The notes under the pieces are model-generated. The model was not told the DNA's origin. It was given only the letters and a program-made list of their open reading frames with translations, and did not search any database. Made by a program: the position numbers and the translations under genes. Shown here one piece after another: positions 1 through 7,974 of a stretch of 64,000 bases of DNA. The stretch's first letter is position 1. Each line of letters begins with the position of its first letter. The stretch is from the NCBI RefSeq assembly GCF_000308675.1, contig NZ_BAGE01000053.1:237340-301339 (forward strand), in the 5' to 3' direction. The DNA comes from Nocardia paucivorans NBRC 100373 (GTDB taxonomy: Bacteria > Actinomycetota > Actinomycetes > Mycobacteriales > Mycobacteriaceae).

Positions 1-599
1 TTCATCAGCGGAACGAACGCGATTCGAATGAAGGCCCGCGCGGCCTCCTCGTCGTCGAAGTCCACCCCGGCCCGGGGCGTCAGCAGCAGCGAATGCGCGA
101 AACGAGCCACCAGTTCCGCGACCGGCCGTGGATCGTAGCGTTCCACCACGCCGAGCTCCTGCGCCGCCTGCAGCACCCCCACGATGTAGTCGATGCCCTG
201 GGACACCATTTCCTCACCGCGGACGGTGTAGAAGCTCAACACCTCCTCCGGCGCAACCTCGATCAGATGGGTCACCAGCGGATGGGTGCGGGTGAGCCGC
301 AGAATGTACAGCACGGTCTCTTCGATCTGCGCCTCGACTCCCGTGGTGGCGGTTGCGATAGCGCTTGCCTCCGCGAGCACCCGCTCGATTTCCCGGGCCA
401 GCGCGGCCTCGACCAGGGTGTCCTTGTTCTCGAAGCGGCGATAGATCGTCACCCGGTTGACCCCCGAACGCCGGGCGATGTCGTCGAGGCTGCTCCGTCG
501 GATGCCGACCTGGAGTATCCGATGCAGGGTTGCGTCGAGAATCCGCTCGTCGACCTCGTCACGGCTGCGCACCATGCGGCGGAATTGTAGATGCCGCAT
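1..599 (-). CDS. TetR/AcrR family transcriptional regulator, C-terminus beyond the window
   Basis: About 199 residues of a TetR-family repressor are visible; the frame runs off the left edge. A helix-turn-helix lies at about residues 38-57 (LDDIARRSGVNRVTIYRRF), followed by the variable helical ligand-binding part. I place the start at 599 because its ATG overlaps the stop of the upstream flavoenzyme gene by one base (TGATG), which suggests translational coupling; an in-frame ATG at 575 is an alternative. Its position downstream of the flavoenzyme suggests it controls the divergent promoter region at 1964-2095. The ligand cannot be read from the sequence. Confidence 0.88.
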   Translation of the reverse strand, partial: MRHLQFRRMVRSRDEVDERILDATLHRILQVGIRRSSLDDIARRSGVNRVTIYRRFENKDTLVEAALAREIERVLAEASAIATATTGVEAQIEETVLYILRLTRTHPLVTHLIEVAPEEVLSFYTVRGEEMVSQGIDYIVGVLQAAQELGVVERYDPRPVAELVARFAHSLLLTPRAGVDFDDEEAARAFIRIAFVPLM

Positions 600-1963
600 C
601 ATCGCGGCCGTGGTGGCAACTCCAGCAGGGCCGCCACCGCTCGTTCCGCGCTCTGCACCGCACTTTCCATGGTGGCCGACCAGTCGGTGCGGGTCCAATC
701 GCCGGCCAACACCAGGTTCGGTATGGAGGTCCGCTGGTCCGGGCGCAGTCCGTCGGTACCGATGACCTGTGAGAACGTGGCCTTGGGCATCTTCACCACC
801 TGGGCGTGTGCGACCTTCGCCGCAGCGGCCTCCGGATAGTAGCGACGGATCAGTTCCATTTGTTCGGCGACGATCTCGTCGTTGCTCTTGTGAATCTGCT
901 CATAGGCACCACTGGTGGTGAGACAGTACAACCAGGTGCCGGTGGGGGTGCGGCGGTGCATGCGTTGGCGATCGAAAACCTCGTCGATAACCCCGGTGCC
1001 GCCGATCAGGGCCTCCATCGCGGTTTTCGTGCGCAATGGCCGGTCGAGGTAGAGGTTGGTGCTGACGATCGGGGTGACACCCAATTTGTCGGCGGCCGCG
1101 TAGATTTCCGCGTGCTCGGGCAATTCGTCGAGCAGTCCGTGGATGCGCGAGTTCGGTACCGCACACACCACCGCGTCGGCCGGGACCACGGTGCCGTCCA
1201 TCAGCTCCACCCCGTCGGCCAGACCGTCGGTGACAACGATCCGACGGGCGACGGCGCGGTAGCGCACCTGCACCCCGTATCGCTCGAACACTTTCTGCGC
1301 ACCCGTGATGTACAGGGTGTCCAGGTCCACGGTGGGATACCCGATGGTGACGGTCGTACGGTCGCGCAGCCCGATCCGGATACCGGTGGCCAGCACATCG
1401 GCGAACACCTTCGCCGATTCCCGCTGCACCGGTTCGGCTGCGATACCGAGAGCCGGCCAATCCCACAGCGCTTCACGGGCTTTCGCGGGCATACCCACCC
1501 GCTGGAACCACTGTTCGGTGGTGAGATCGGCGAGATCTTTCGGTTGGCGCAAGGCCTGTCGCACCAGCAGGGTGGTGGCGCGCAGGGCGCGGAGCCGGTC
1601 GAGTACCCCGGCGTCCGGGTGAGCGCCCATCAGGGTGCGAAGGGCGCGAAATCCCGTGGTGTGCATCAAGACCGCCCGGCCGCCCGGCCAACGCAGGGTG
1701 CCGTTGCCCGGGAATTCGACGTACTTCCGGGTGCCCACGCTTTCGAGATAACGGAACAGGCTGCGGTACCCGCCGGCCACGACATGCTGACCGTTGTCGG
1801 GAATATCGTCGACCTCTTCGGCCCGCATCGCCTGGGTGCGGCCGCCCAGCCGGGCGCGACGTTCCAGCAATGTCACCTGTTTACCCGCCTCGGCGAGCCA
1901 TACCGCGGCGGCGAGTCCGGCCAGCCCTCCCCCGATGACGACATAGCGACGGGAATCGTTCAT
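599..1963 (-). CDS. FAD-dependent amine oxidase-like protein, HpnE (hydroxysqualene dehydroxylase)-like
   Basis: A 454-residue flavoenzyme with an N-terminal dinucleotide-binding motif (GGGLAG, residues 11-16), the acidic end of the second strand (LLERRARLGGR), a DNGQH motif near residue 57 and a C-terminal FAD motif (LAGDWT). The overall pattern resembles phytoene desaturase and HpnE enzymes, which remove the hydroxyl from hydroxysqualene to give squalene. No hpnC/hpnD partners are adjacent, so the substrate could be another polyprenoid or carotenoid. I chose the ATG at 1963 because the Rossmann strand begins right after it; the upstream in-frame extension is not domain-like. The 3' end overlaps the TetR start. 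Confidence 0.75.
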   Translation of the reverse strand: MNDSRRYVVIGGGLAGLAAAVWLAEAGKQVTLLERRARLGGRTQAMRAEEVDDIPDNGQHVVAGGYRSLFRYLESVGTRKYVEFPGNGTLRWPGGRAVLMHTTGFRALRTLMGAHPDAGVLDRLRALRATTLLVRQALRQPKDLADLTTEQWFQRVGMPAKAREALWDWPALGIAAEPVQRESAKVFADVLATGIRIGLRDRTTVTIGYPTVDLDTLYITGAQKVFERYGVQVRYRAVARRIVVTDGLADGVELMDGTVVPADAVVCAVPNSRIHGLLDELPEHAEIYAAADKLGVTPIVSTNLYLDRPLRTKTAMEALIGGTGVIDEVFDRQRMHRRTPTGTWLYCLTTSGAYEQIHKSNDEIVAEQMELIRRYYPEAAAAKVAHAQVVKMPKATFSQVIGTDGLRPDQRTSIPNLVLAGDWTRTDWSATMESAVQSAERAVAALLELPPRPR

Positions 1964-2060
1964 CGCGTACCTCTCCGATACCTCGTCCTTCCGCCCCGGA
2001 AGGACACCCCACGACCGACCGGTGCGGCGAGTTCTCGATCGTCCACGGCAGATCAGATTA

Positions 2061-2089
2061 TTGACACAATGTAACAGCGAAAATAAAGT
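2061..2089 (+). promoter_or_regulatory. Sigma-70-type promoter, predicted leaderless transcript
   Basis: A perfect -35 TTGACA (2061-2066) is followed by a 17-nt spacer and a TAAAGT -10 (2084-2089). The expected transcription start, 6-7 nt downstream, falls on the A of the ATG at 2096, which predicts a leaderless mRNA; accordingly I see no Shine-Dalgarno sequence. The motif ATTGACACAAT overlapping the -35 is a short inverted repeat and a possible TetR operator. Confidence 0.6.
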
Positions 2090-2095
2090 TGTTGC

Positions 2096-3322
2096 ATGAG
2101 TTCCGCGATAACGGCCTCGTCCGTTCCCGCACGGCATCCGGCCGCACCGGTCAAGGTGCCCGGCCTGCGCCCCTTCGCCCTGTTGATGGGTATCGGCAAA
2201 CCCGACGCCGAGCAATGGCGACTCATGGGCGAAGATCTCCTGGTCGGTGACGAACCGATGGACACCCTGGTCGACTGGATGTACACGACCGGGATGACCG
2301 AGACACGGCCGCTGTTCCAACGCGCCCTCGAAAGCGGAATCGACTCCGTCCCCGACGCCCCGGAACCGCTACGCGCCTTCTTCACCCTCGTCGAAACACC
2401 TCCGGACTGGTTGGACGAGAGCCTGGTCCGCCGCGGCGAACAAACCCTGCGCATGGGCGGCTACGACGGGCTGTACCTGGCCCGCGATGTCTCCTTCCTC
2501 GGCGGCTACCTCGCCTCCGGTTTCAACAAGACCTTGTTGCGCACCGGCGCACTGGAGAAGGGGCCGGCCCAACGGTTCGCCGAAACCATGCAGTGGGCAC
2601 TCGACGTCCAGAAGGGCATGCAGAAATTCGGCCCCGGCTACCGATCCACCCTGCACGTGCGTTTCGTACACTCGCTGGTCCGCCGGCATGTCGGCGCCAT
2701 GCCCGACTGGGACACCGACGCCTGGGGGCTGCCGATCAACCAGACGGATATGGCGGCCACCCTGGTCGGCGCGTTGATCGCTCCGTTCGTCGGCGGGATC
2801 GCCATGGGCATCATCCCCTCTCGCGCCGACCGCGAGGCCGCCGCACATCTGGCCCGTTATGTCGGTTGGCTCATGGGCGTCGAGGAGAAATGGCTCCCCA
2901 CCGGATTCCGGGACAGCGTGCGCATCCTCTATCACTGCATGACCGCCATCACGAACCCGGACGAAACCACCCGGCAACTGGCCGTCCCCATGGCGAACGA
3001 TCCCCTGAACTGGCACTACCCGAATCTGCCCCGGTTACGCGGTAGGATCGCCCGCGCTCAGCACCTATCGATCTCCACCATGTATCTCGGCCCGAAGGCA
3101 ATGCGCCAACTCGGTATCCGGCCGTATATGCCGCCCTGGTACCCGCTGCTGCGGATTCCCATCAACCTCACCCGCAGCATCGCGAACCACCTCGTTCCCG
3201 GCGCCCGGCTTCGCGCCGAGCGACGAGGACTGCGCGAACAGGAGGCGTTCCAGCGGCGCCTGGTCGGTTCCGGCACCGCCGCCGTCGGGCAGTCGGCCCA
3301 ACATCTGCAGGACACCGCATAG
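2096..3322 (+). CDS. Oxygenase MpaB/latex-clearing-protein family (DUF2236) protein
   Basis: A 408-residue protein of the DUF2236 family, which includes the b-type haem rubber oxygenase Lcp and MpaB. The characteristic stretches are KTLLRTG (residues 145-151) and LHVRFVHSLVRRHV (186-199); by analogy with Lcp, H192 is the likely axial haem ligand and R149/T150 lie in the active-site segment. This assignment is inference from motif alignment. There is no Sec or Tat signal at the N-terminus, unlike secreted Lcp, so it probably acts inside the cell. It is divergent from the HpnE-like gene, so the two may be co-regulated in polyisoprenoid metabolism. Confidence 0.75.
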   Translation: MSSAITASSVPARHPAAPVKVPGLRPFALLMGIGKPDAEQWRLMGEDLLVGDEPMDTLVDWMYTTGMTETRPLFQRALESGIDSVPDAPEPLRAFFTLVETPPDWLDESLVRRGEQTLRMGGYDGLYLARDVSFLGGYLASGFNKTLLRTGALEKGPAQRFAETMQWALDVQKGMQKFGPGYRSTLHVRFVHSLVRRHVGAMPDWDTDAWGLPINQTDMAATLVGALIAPFVGGIAMGIIPSRADREAAAHLARYVGWLMGVEEKWLPTGFRDSVRILYHCMTAITNPDETTRQLAVPMANDPLNWHYPNLPRLRGRIARAQHLSISTMYLGPKAMRQLGIRPYMPPWYPLLRIPINLTRSIANHLVPGARLRAERRGLREQEAFQRRLVGSGTAAVGQSAQHLQDTA

Positions 3323-3325
3323 GCC

Positions 3326-4155
3326 GTGCGCCTCACCCGACTCGACGCACCGAGCGTCGGTGATGACGAGGTGCCGATCGAGGTATGGCGCGCCGGACCG
3401 AACTACGGGGACCTCAACGACGCCAGGCCCGGGCGGATACCACCGGGATCGCTACTCGGCTCCGATGCCGCCGGTATTGCGGTCGGGCCCGGCCGGGCCG
3501 CCACCCGATACCCGAGTGGTCGCCCCGGCGACCGGGACTTTCGCCGAACAGGTCGTCCCATCGAACGCCCCCGGCGGTGGACCTCGCGGCGGCAGCACTA
3601 CGGTCGCGGATATCGCCGCCCTGCGCGCTGTGGGCGAGCAGTTTGCTGCCGGGACGACGTGTGCTGACCAACGGCGCGTCGGGTGGTGGGACGGTTCGCC
3701 GTGCGACCGGCCATCCTCGGCGGAGCATATGTGATCGCCTCGGTGGGATGGCCGGAACACGGCGCCGGCCCGAAGGAGCTCGGCGTCGCCGAGGTCGTGG
3801 TCGGGCTCGACGATATCGATACGCCGGTCGATGTGGCACTCGACAGTGTCGGCGCCCCTCTGGTCGGTCTTCGGCCTGGCAATTGCTCGCGCCGGGCGGT
3901 ACGCTGCAGAGCATCGGCCGGACATCCGGCGAGACGGCGGGATTTCCGCCCTACTCCACGATCGGTCCGGCGAAATTGCTCGTACCGTGCCTCGATGTGG
4001 TATCGGCGGGTGCGGATCCGGCCGAACTCGTACGCTTCGTCGAGTCGGGCGCTTCCGGCGGAGATCGGCCGGTCGGGTCCGCTGGAGCGATTCGACATCG
4101 CCGGGGCGCTGCACAACCGACGAATCAATGGCGAGGCCGTTTTCGTTGTGACGGT
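3326..4155 (+). pseudogene. Decayed zinc-type/quinone oxidoreductase (MDR superfamily)
   Basis: Pieces of one NADPH:quinone reductase-like protein occur in the correct order but in different frames: the N-terminal part (GPNYGDLNDARPG...LLGSDAAGIAVG), then TGTFAEQVV, then VLTNGASGGG of the Rossmann loop, then ELGVAEVVVGLDDI and VDVALDSVGAPLV, then LLAPGGTLQSIG, and finally EAVFVV, the usual C-terminal strand. At least five frame changes are needed over about 280 codons, close to the normal family length minus small losses. It begins with a GTG three bases after the preceding stop, so it was probably once the second gene of the MpaB operon. Confidence 0.8.
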
Positions 4156-4456
4156 TCGACCGCACAACGCTGAACGAGTTTTCGTAATATCTCGTAATAC
4201 CTTGGTCAGGAACAGAATTCGACGATGTGTCTGTCGAATTCGAAAACAGGGATTCACGAGGCGGCCTTCCGATCCCCCCGAGAACCCCCGGCATTTCATA
4301 CGCTGTTAACACCCCTCGAGTTTGTTAACCCGTGCTTACCACTTCGGCAACACATTCGTGATCGACAGATTACAACCTCGTTAGATCCGCTGTGCCGGCG
4401 GAACTTTCACCTCTATGTCCGAGAGGTGAAGGGAATCTCGAGGAAGTGGTACAGGT
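4156..4456. other. Intergenic region with direct repeat, promoter region of the secreted protein gene
   Basis: About 300 bases with lower GC than its surroundings and no credible gene. TGTTAAC occurs twice about 19 bases apart (near 4303 and 4322) and could be an operator. The last part supplies the leader of the secreted protein gene. Confidence 0.35.
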
Positions 4457-5146
4457 ATGAGAATGAGGACGGTCACAACCGTTACCGCGCTGGCCATTGC
4501 CGCGGTCGGTGTCACGAGCGGCCAGGCCGCCGCGGCGCCCGCCCCGACACCCCCGCCGGGAACGACCGTGCAGACCGATATCCTTCCGGGAATTCACTAC
4601 ACCGCGAACGTGGTCGACCAATCGGTTGTACTGCGCACCGATGCGGGAACGCTCACCACTCAGGGAACGCAATTCCAGGTACTCGACGACGAGGGGCGTC
4701 TGGTGGCCGGAATGCCGTTGACCTATCTCAAAGACGGGATGGAGTGGCCGATCGCAGCCCGAGTCGAGGGGAATACGGCTGTTTTCACGCCGAGCACCAA
4801 CCCGGCCGAGGCGCGCCCGGCCACCATGCTGCAACCGGTCACGACCGAGGAAATCGGCGGGGTCGACCCCGACACCGCCTTGGGCACGGCCTCCACCCAA
4901 TTCGGCCTGGCCGTCAGCATCGGCACCCTGCTCGGTTCGCTCATCGGAGGCGCACTGGGCTGTGTCGCAGGCGCCGTCATCGGAGCTCCCCTGGTGGTTC
5001 CGACCTTCTTCGTCGGTCCGATCGGCCTGTGTCTCACGGGTGGCGGGGTCGGCATCACCATCGGCGCCGCCGTGGGAATGATCGCCCTCGGGGTTCCGGT
5101 CGGTATCGCCAGCGCCATCCAGTTCTACAACTCGGTCTACGGCTGA
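4457..5146 (+). CDS. Secreted hypothetical protein with C-terminal glycine/alanine-rich hydrophobic region
   Basis: A 229-residue protein with a Sec signal peptide (MRMRTVTTV, hydrophobic core, likely cleavage after about residue 26 in QAAAA). A soluble middle part (about 30-145) has several short strands, followed by a long glycine-, alanine- and isoleucine-rich hydrophobic segment (about 145-225) resembling glycine-zipper membrane insertion regions. Two cysteines within this segment could form a disulfide. Similar secreted proteins of unknown role occur in nocardiae; I do not know a function. The ATG at 4457 is preceded by GAGGAAGTGGTACAGGT. A stem-loop follows the stop codon. Confidence 0.75.
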   Translation: MRMRTVTTVTALAIAAVGVTSGQAAAAPAPTPPPGTTVQTDILPGIHYTANVVDQSVVLRTDAGTLTTQGTQFQVLDDEGRLVAGMPLTYLKDGMEWPIAARVEGNTAVFTPSTNPAEARPATMLQPVTTEEIGGVDPDTALGTASTQFGLAVSIGTLLGSLIGGALGCVAGAVIGAPLVVPTFFVGPIGLCLTGGGVGITIGAAVGMIALGVPVGIASAIQFYNSVYG

Positions 5147-5165
5147 TGCCCTGATCGGCCCGATG

Positions 5166-5198
5166 ATGCCCGGTGCACCACTATGGCGCACCGGGCAT
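5166..5198 (+). terminator. Stem-loop terminator
   Basis: A perfect 11-bp inverted repeat (ATGCCCGGTGC at 5166-5176, GCACCGGGCAT at 5188-5198) with an 11-nt loop lies 19 nt after the secreted protein's stop. No strong U-tract is present, as is common in actinobacteria. Confidence 0.65.
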
Positions 5199-5430
5199 TG
5201 CCGTTTTCGATATCCGCAGCACAGCCGTTCGCGGCACCGCTGTGCGCAACGGGGCCGCATACGAATTCTTCGAACCCGAGCCCGGCAGACCGAGGGCAAC
5301 GCCGGACCATCGCTTCCGGCCGTCAGACGGGTGGCCTCGATCCGCGACACGGATGCGGTCGCGGCACACGAGCGCCCGATGACGGAACCGCCTGTATCGG
5401 AACGGCCCCGGCTCGAGAGGATCTCATGCT

Positions 5431-6519
5431 GTGCGTGATTACGAAAAACTCGTCGACAAGGTGCGCGGCACGATATTGGGTGGCGCGGTGGGAGACGCCC
5501 TCGGGTGGCCGATCGAATTCCTGAGTCTGCGGCAGATCCGGGCACATCACGGTAATGGCGGGGTGACCGGGTTCCTGCCCGGTCCGGCACCGGGCGGACC
5601 ACAGCAGATCACCGACGACACCCAGATGACGCTGTTCACCGCCGAGGGGCTGCTGCGTTGTCCGCCCGGGATCGATCCGGTGCCGGTGCTGCGACGGGCA
5701 TATCTGCGCTGGCTGACCACCCAACGCGAGCCCGGCCCCGGCCCGCGACCGGACGGCCTGCTGGCCGGAATGCAGTTCCTGTATGCGGTACGGGCACCGG
5801 GAAACGCCTGTATGAACGGCCTGGTCCGCCAATCCGAACGGTACCTCGAACCGTTGCCGTTCGGCACACCCGGACCGGTCAACCCGCAGTCCAAAGGATG
5901 CGGCACGGTGATGCGATCGGCGCCGTTCGGCCTGATCGGCCTCGGACCCGAGCAGACGTTCACCCTTGCCGCCCGGTGCGGACAACTGACCCATGGTCAT
6001 CCCACCGGCTACCTCGCCGCGGGTGCCTTCGCAGCGCTGGTCGACCGGCTCATCGAGGGAGTCGACCTATCGAGCGCGATCCGCGATACCGTCACCCGGC
6101 TCGGCACGGTTCCCGGCGGGGAAGAGACCGTCGCGGCGATCGAACGCACCCTGGCCGTCGCCGATTCCGGGCCCGCCACCGCGGAGGGCGTGGAACAGGT
6201 GGGCCAGGGATGGACCGCCGAGGAATGCCTGGCCGTGGCCGTGTACTGCGCGCTGCACGCGGAGCGGACCGGCGATATCCGGAGCGCTCTGCTGCTTGCG
6301 GTGAATCATTCCGGTGATTCCGATTCCACCGGTGCGGTGGCGGGCAACCTGCTCGGCGCGGCCCACGGGTTGTCGTCCCTACCGTTGGAATGGGTCGGCG
6401 CGGTGGAAGGTCGGGACGTCCTGGTAGAGGTCGCCGACGATCTCGTCCGGGCCTTCCACTACAGGGAGCGACCCTGGCCCGACGACCGCTATCCGCTGGA
6501 AGCCGTGGACACACCCTGA
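5431..6519 (+). CDS. ADP-ribosylglycohydrolase family protein
   Basis: A 362-residue ADP-ribosylglycohydrolase (ARH/DraG fold), which removes ADP-ribose from proteins or small molecules with two metal ions. The N-terminal GAVGDALGWPIEF, the metal-binding TDDTQMTLFTAEGL and the C-terminal GDSDSTGAVAGNLLGA, which gives the second set of aspartates, are all present, so the enzyme looks active. It starts at a GTG (5431), since the family N-terminus (KVRGTILGGAVGDAL) follows directly. No ADP-ribosyltransferase partner is adjacent. Confidence 0.92.
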   Translation: MRDYEKLVDKVRGTILGGAVGDALGWPIEFLSLRQIRAHHGNGGVTGFLPGPAPGGPQQITDDTQMTLFTAEGLLRCPPGIDPVPVLRRAYLRWLTTQREPGPGPRPDGLLAGMQFLYAVRAPGNACMNGLVRQSERYLEPLPFGTPGPVNPQSKGCGTVMRSAPFGLIGLGPEQTFTLAARCGQLTHGHPTGYLAAGAFAALVDRLIEGVDLSSAIRDTVTRLGTVPGGEETVAAIERTLAVADSGPATAEGVEQVGQGWTAEECLAVAVYCALHAERTGDIRSALLLAVNHSGDSDSTGAVAGNLLGAAHGLSSLPLEWVGAVEGRDVLVEVADDLVRAFHYRERPWPDDRYPLEAVDTP

Positions 6520-6590
6520 TCACCTGACCAGCACTTTCACCGAGACTTCCGCGAAAGATGGTCGGGATTCGGCGCGCCACTATAACGTAG

Positions 6591-6604
6591 ACCAAGCGCT
6601 TGTT
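6591..6604. promoter_or_regulatory. TetR-type operator, KstR2-like palindrome
   Basis: ACCAAGCGCTTGTT fits the KstR2 consensus AnCAAGnnCTTGnT at every fixed position. It starts just after a TATAAC -10-like hexamer (6581-6586), a position where bound repressor would block transcription of the SDR gene starting at 6651. KstR2 controls degradation of the sterol C and D rings in mycobacteria and rhodococci; other TetR proteins recognise related sites. Confidence 0.55.
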
Positions 6605-6650
6605 CGGCGCGCAGGACCCGGTCCGCACCACCCGAGAAGGACAGGAAGAC

Positions 6651-7412
6651 ATGGAGATTCAGGGAACACGCGCGGTCGTCGTCGGAGGCGCCTCCGGAAT
6701 GGGCCGCGCCACCGCGGAAAGACTCGCCACCGGCGGCGCCAAGGTGGTCATCGTCGACCGCACCGCCGACGAGGGTGGCAAGGTCGCCGCCGGTATCGGT
6801 GGTTCCTTCTACCAGGCCGATGTCACCGACCACACCGGGGTCGAATCCGTCCTGCAGCAAGTGGTCGCCGAACTGGGCGGCCTCGATATCGCCGTCAATA
6901 CGGCGGGTGGCGGTATCGCCAAGCGCACCCTCTCCAAGAGCGGTCCGCACGACCTGGAGTCGTTCACCCATATCGTGAACCTCAATCTGATCTCGACATT
7001 CAACCTCAACCGACTACAGGCCTGGCATATGAGCCAGGGTGAGCCGAATGCCGACGGCGAACGCGGCGTCATCATCAACACCGCCTCGATCGCGGCATTC
7101 GAAGGACAGATCGGCCAGGTCGCCTATACCGCCGCCAAAGCCGGTATCGCCGGGATGGCCCTGACCATGGCCCGCGATCTCGGCTCCGTCGGGGTGCGTG
7201 TCCTCGCCATCGCACCGTCTCTCTTCGACACCGGAATCGTTGCCGGGGCACCGGAAGAGATGATCGCCCCGCTCGTGGCCGGAAACGCCTTCCCCAAGCG
7301 GATGGGCCGTCCCGAGGAATACGCCAAACTCGCCTGCGCCATCGTCGAGAACGCCATGCTGAACGGACAGTGCCTGCGCTTGGACGCCGGTATGCGGTTC
7401 GGGCCCAAGTAG
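6651..7412 (+). CDS. Short-chain dehydrogenase/reductase, 3-hydroxyacyl-CoA dehydrogenase type 2-like
   Basis: A 253-residue classical SDR. The cofactor motif is GGASGMG near residue 12, the NxxG-type strand is VNTAGGG, the catalytic serine is in INTASIAAF, and the catalytic pair is YTAAKAG. The sequence resembles type-2 3-hydroxyacyl-CoA dehydrogenases, which oxidise 3-hydroxyacyl-CoA with NAD. I chose the ATG at 6651 because AGGAAG lies just upstream and the first beta strand follows; an earlier in-frame start at 6600 lies inside the operator region. The KstR2-like site upstream suggests a role in steroid or fatty-acid catabolism. Confidence 0.88.
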   Translation: MEIQGTRAVVVGGASGMGRATAERLATGGAKVVIVDRTADEGGKVAAGIGGSFYQADVTDHTGVESVLQQVVAELGGLDIAVNTAGGGIAKRTLSKSGPHDLESFTHIVNLNLISTFNLNRLQAWHMSQGEPNADGERGVIINTASIAAFEGQIGQVAYTAAKAGIAGMALTMARDLGSVGVRVLAIAPSLFDTGIVAGAPEEMIAPLVAGNAFPKRMGRPEEYAKLACAIVENAMLNGQCLRLDAGMRFGPK

Positions 7413-7426
7413 ATCCGCACCGTCGA

Positions 7427-7490
7427 CCCCGTGCCGCGAACCCTGGTTCGCCCCGCCCCGGCCTACTCGGACAGGCGTAGCGGCACGGGG
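7427..7490 (+). terminator. Nested stem-loop, probable terminator of the SDR gene
   Basis: An 11-bp perfect inverted repeat (CCCCGTGCCGC at 7427-7437 and GCGGCACGGGG at 7480-7490) encloses a smaller hairpin (GCGAACC-CT-GGTTCGC) that overlaps the end of its left arm. It starts 15 nt after the SDR stop. Confidence 0.5.
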
Positions 7491-7757
7491 TGCGCCACAT
7501 CCGCTCGGCCGGCCGGAACCGGATCCGTCGGCACAATGGGAACGGCACCCGCTGTGGGCGCGAGTCGCCGAGCGGCCGCCGCGACCACCACCGAAGGTGT
7601 CATGGCGCTCGAAGCCGCACCGCACGCGGATTCGCTCCCGGACCAATCGCCCTCGAACGTGTCGACGAGCACCGCTTCCGCAGCCGAGCGCACAGCGGCC
7701 CTCCGACCCGCACCTACGGCGGTGAGGTCGCGGGGCACAGACAGTGCCGGGGCCGGG

Positions 7758-7948
7758 CTCACCCATTCGGTGTGGTTCCATGCGTCACTGCGGATCGACG
7801 AATGGTTCTACTACGACCAGAACAGCAGTTGGGCGAGAAGCGCCCGGTCCTCGGGCCGGGGAAGATCTTCGACCGGTCCGGTCGGCTGTGCGCGATCACG
7901 ATGCAGGCGAGGTTCATCCGCCCGTATCGACCCCGGTGCTCACAGTAG
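7758..7948 (+). pseudogene. C-terminal remnant of an acyl-CoA thioesterase II (TesB)
   Basis: Only the end of a TesB-type thioesterase remains, split over two frames. The first frame reads HSVWFHASLRIDEWFYYDQN (compare HAxWFHRPFRxDEWLLYDQ in the family). After a frame change the second reads VLGPGKIFDRSGRLCA and then ITMQARFIRP, matching the usual GRIFTRDGRLVASVVQEGLIR ending, and stops at 7948. The N-terminal two thirds are absent upstream. This makes most of 7413-7974 a graveyard region with no intact gene. Confidence 0.65.
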
Positions 7949-7974
7949 TGGCGCGGTGGGCGAGCACCCGCCGG

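Noticed and set aside
806..2074. A 422-codon plus-strand frame antisense to the HpnE-like gene
   Set aside because: Long antisense frames are expected at this GC content; the minus-strand protein has clear motifs and this one has none.
7463..7762. A 99-codon minus-strand frame between the SDR and TerD genes
   Set aside because: It has no ribosome-binding site or recognisable domain and overlaps the TesB remnant on the other strand.
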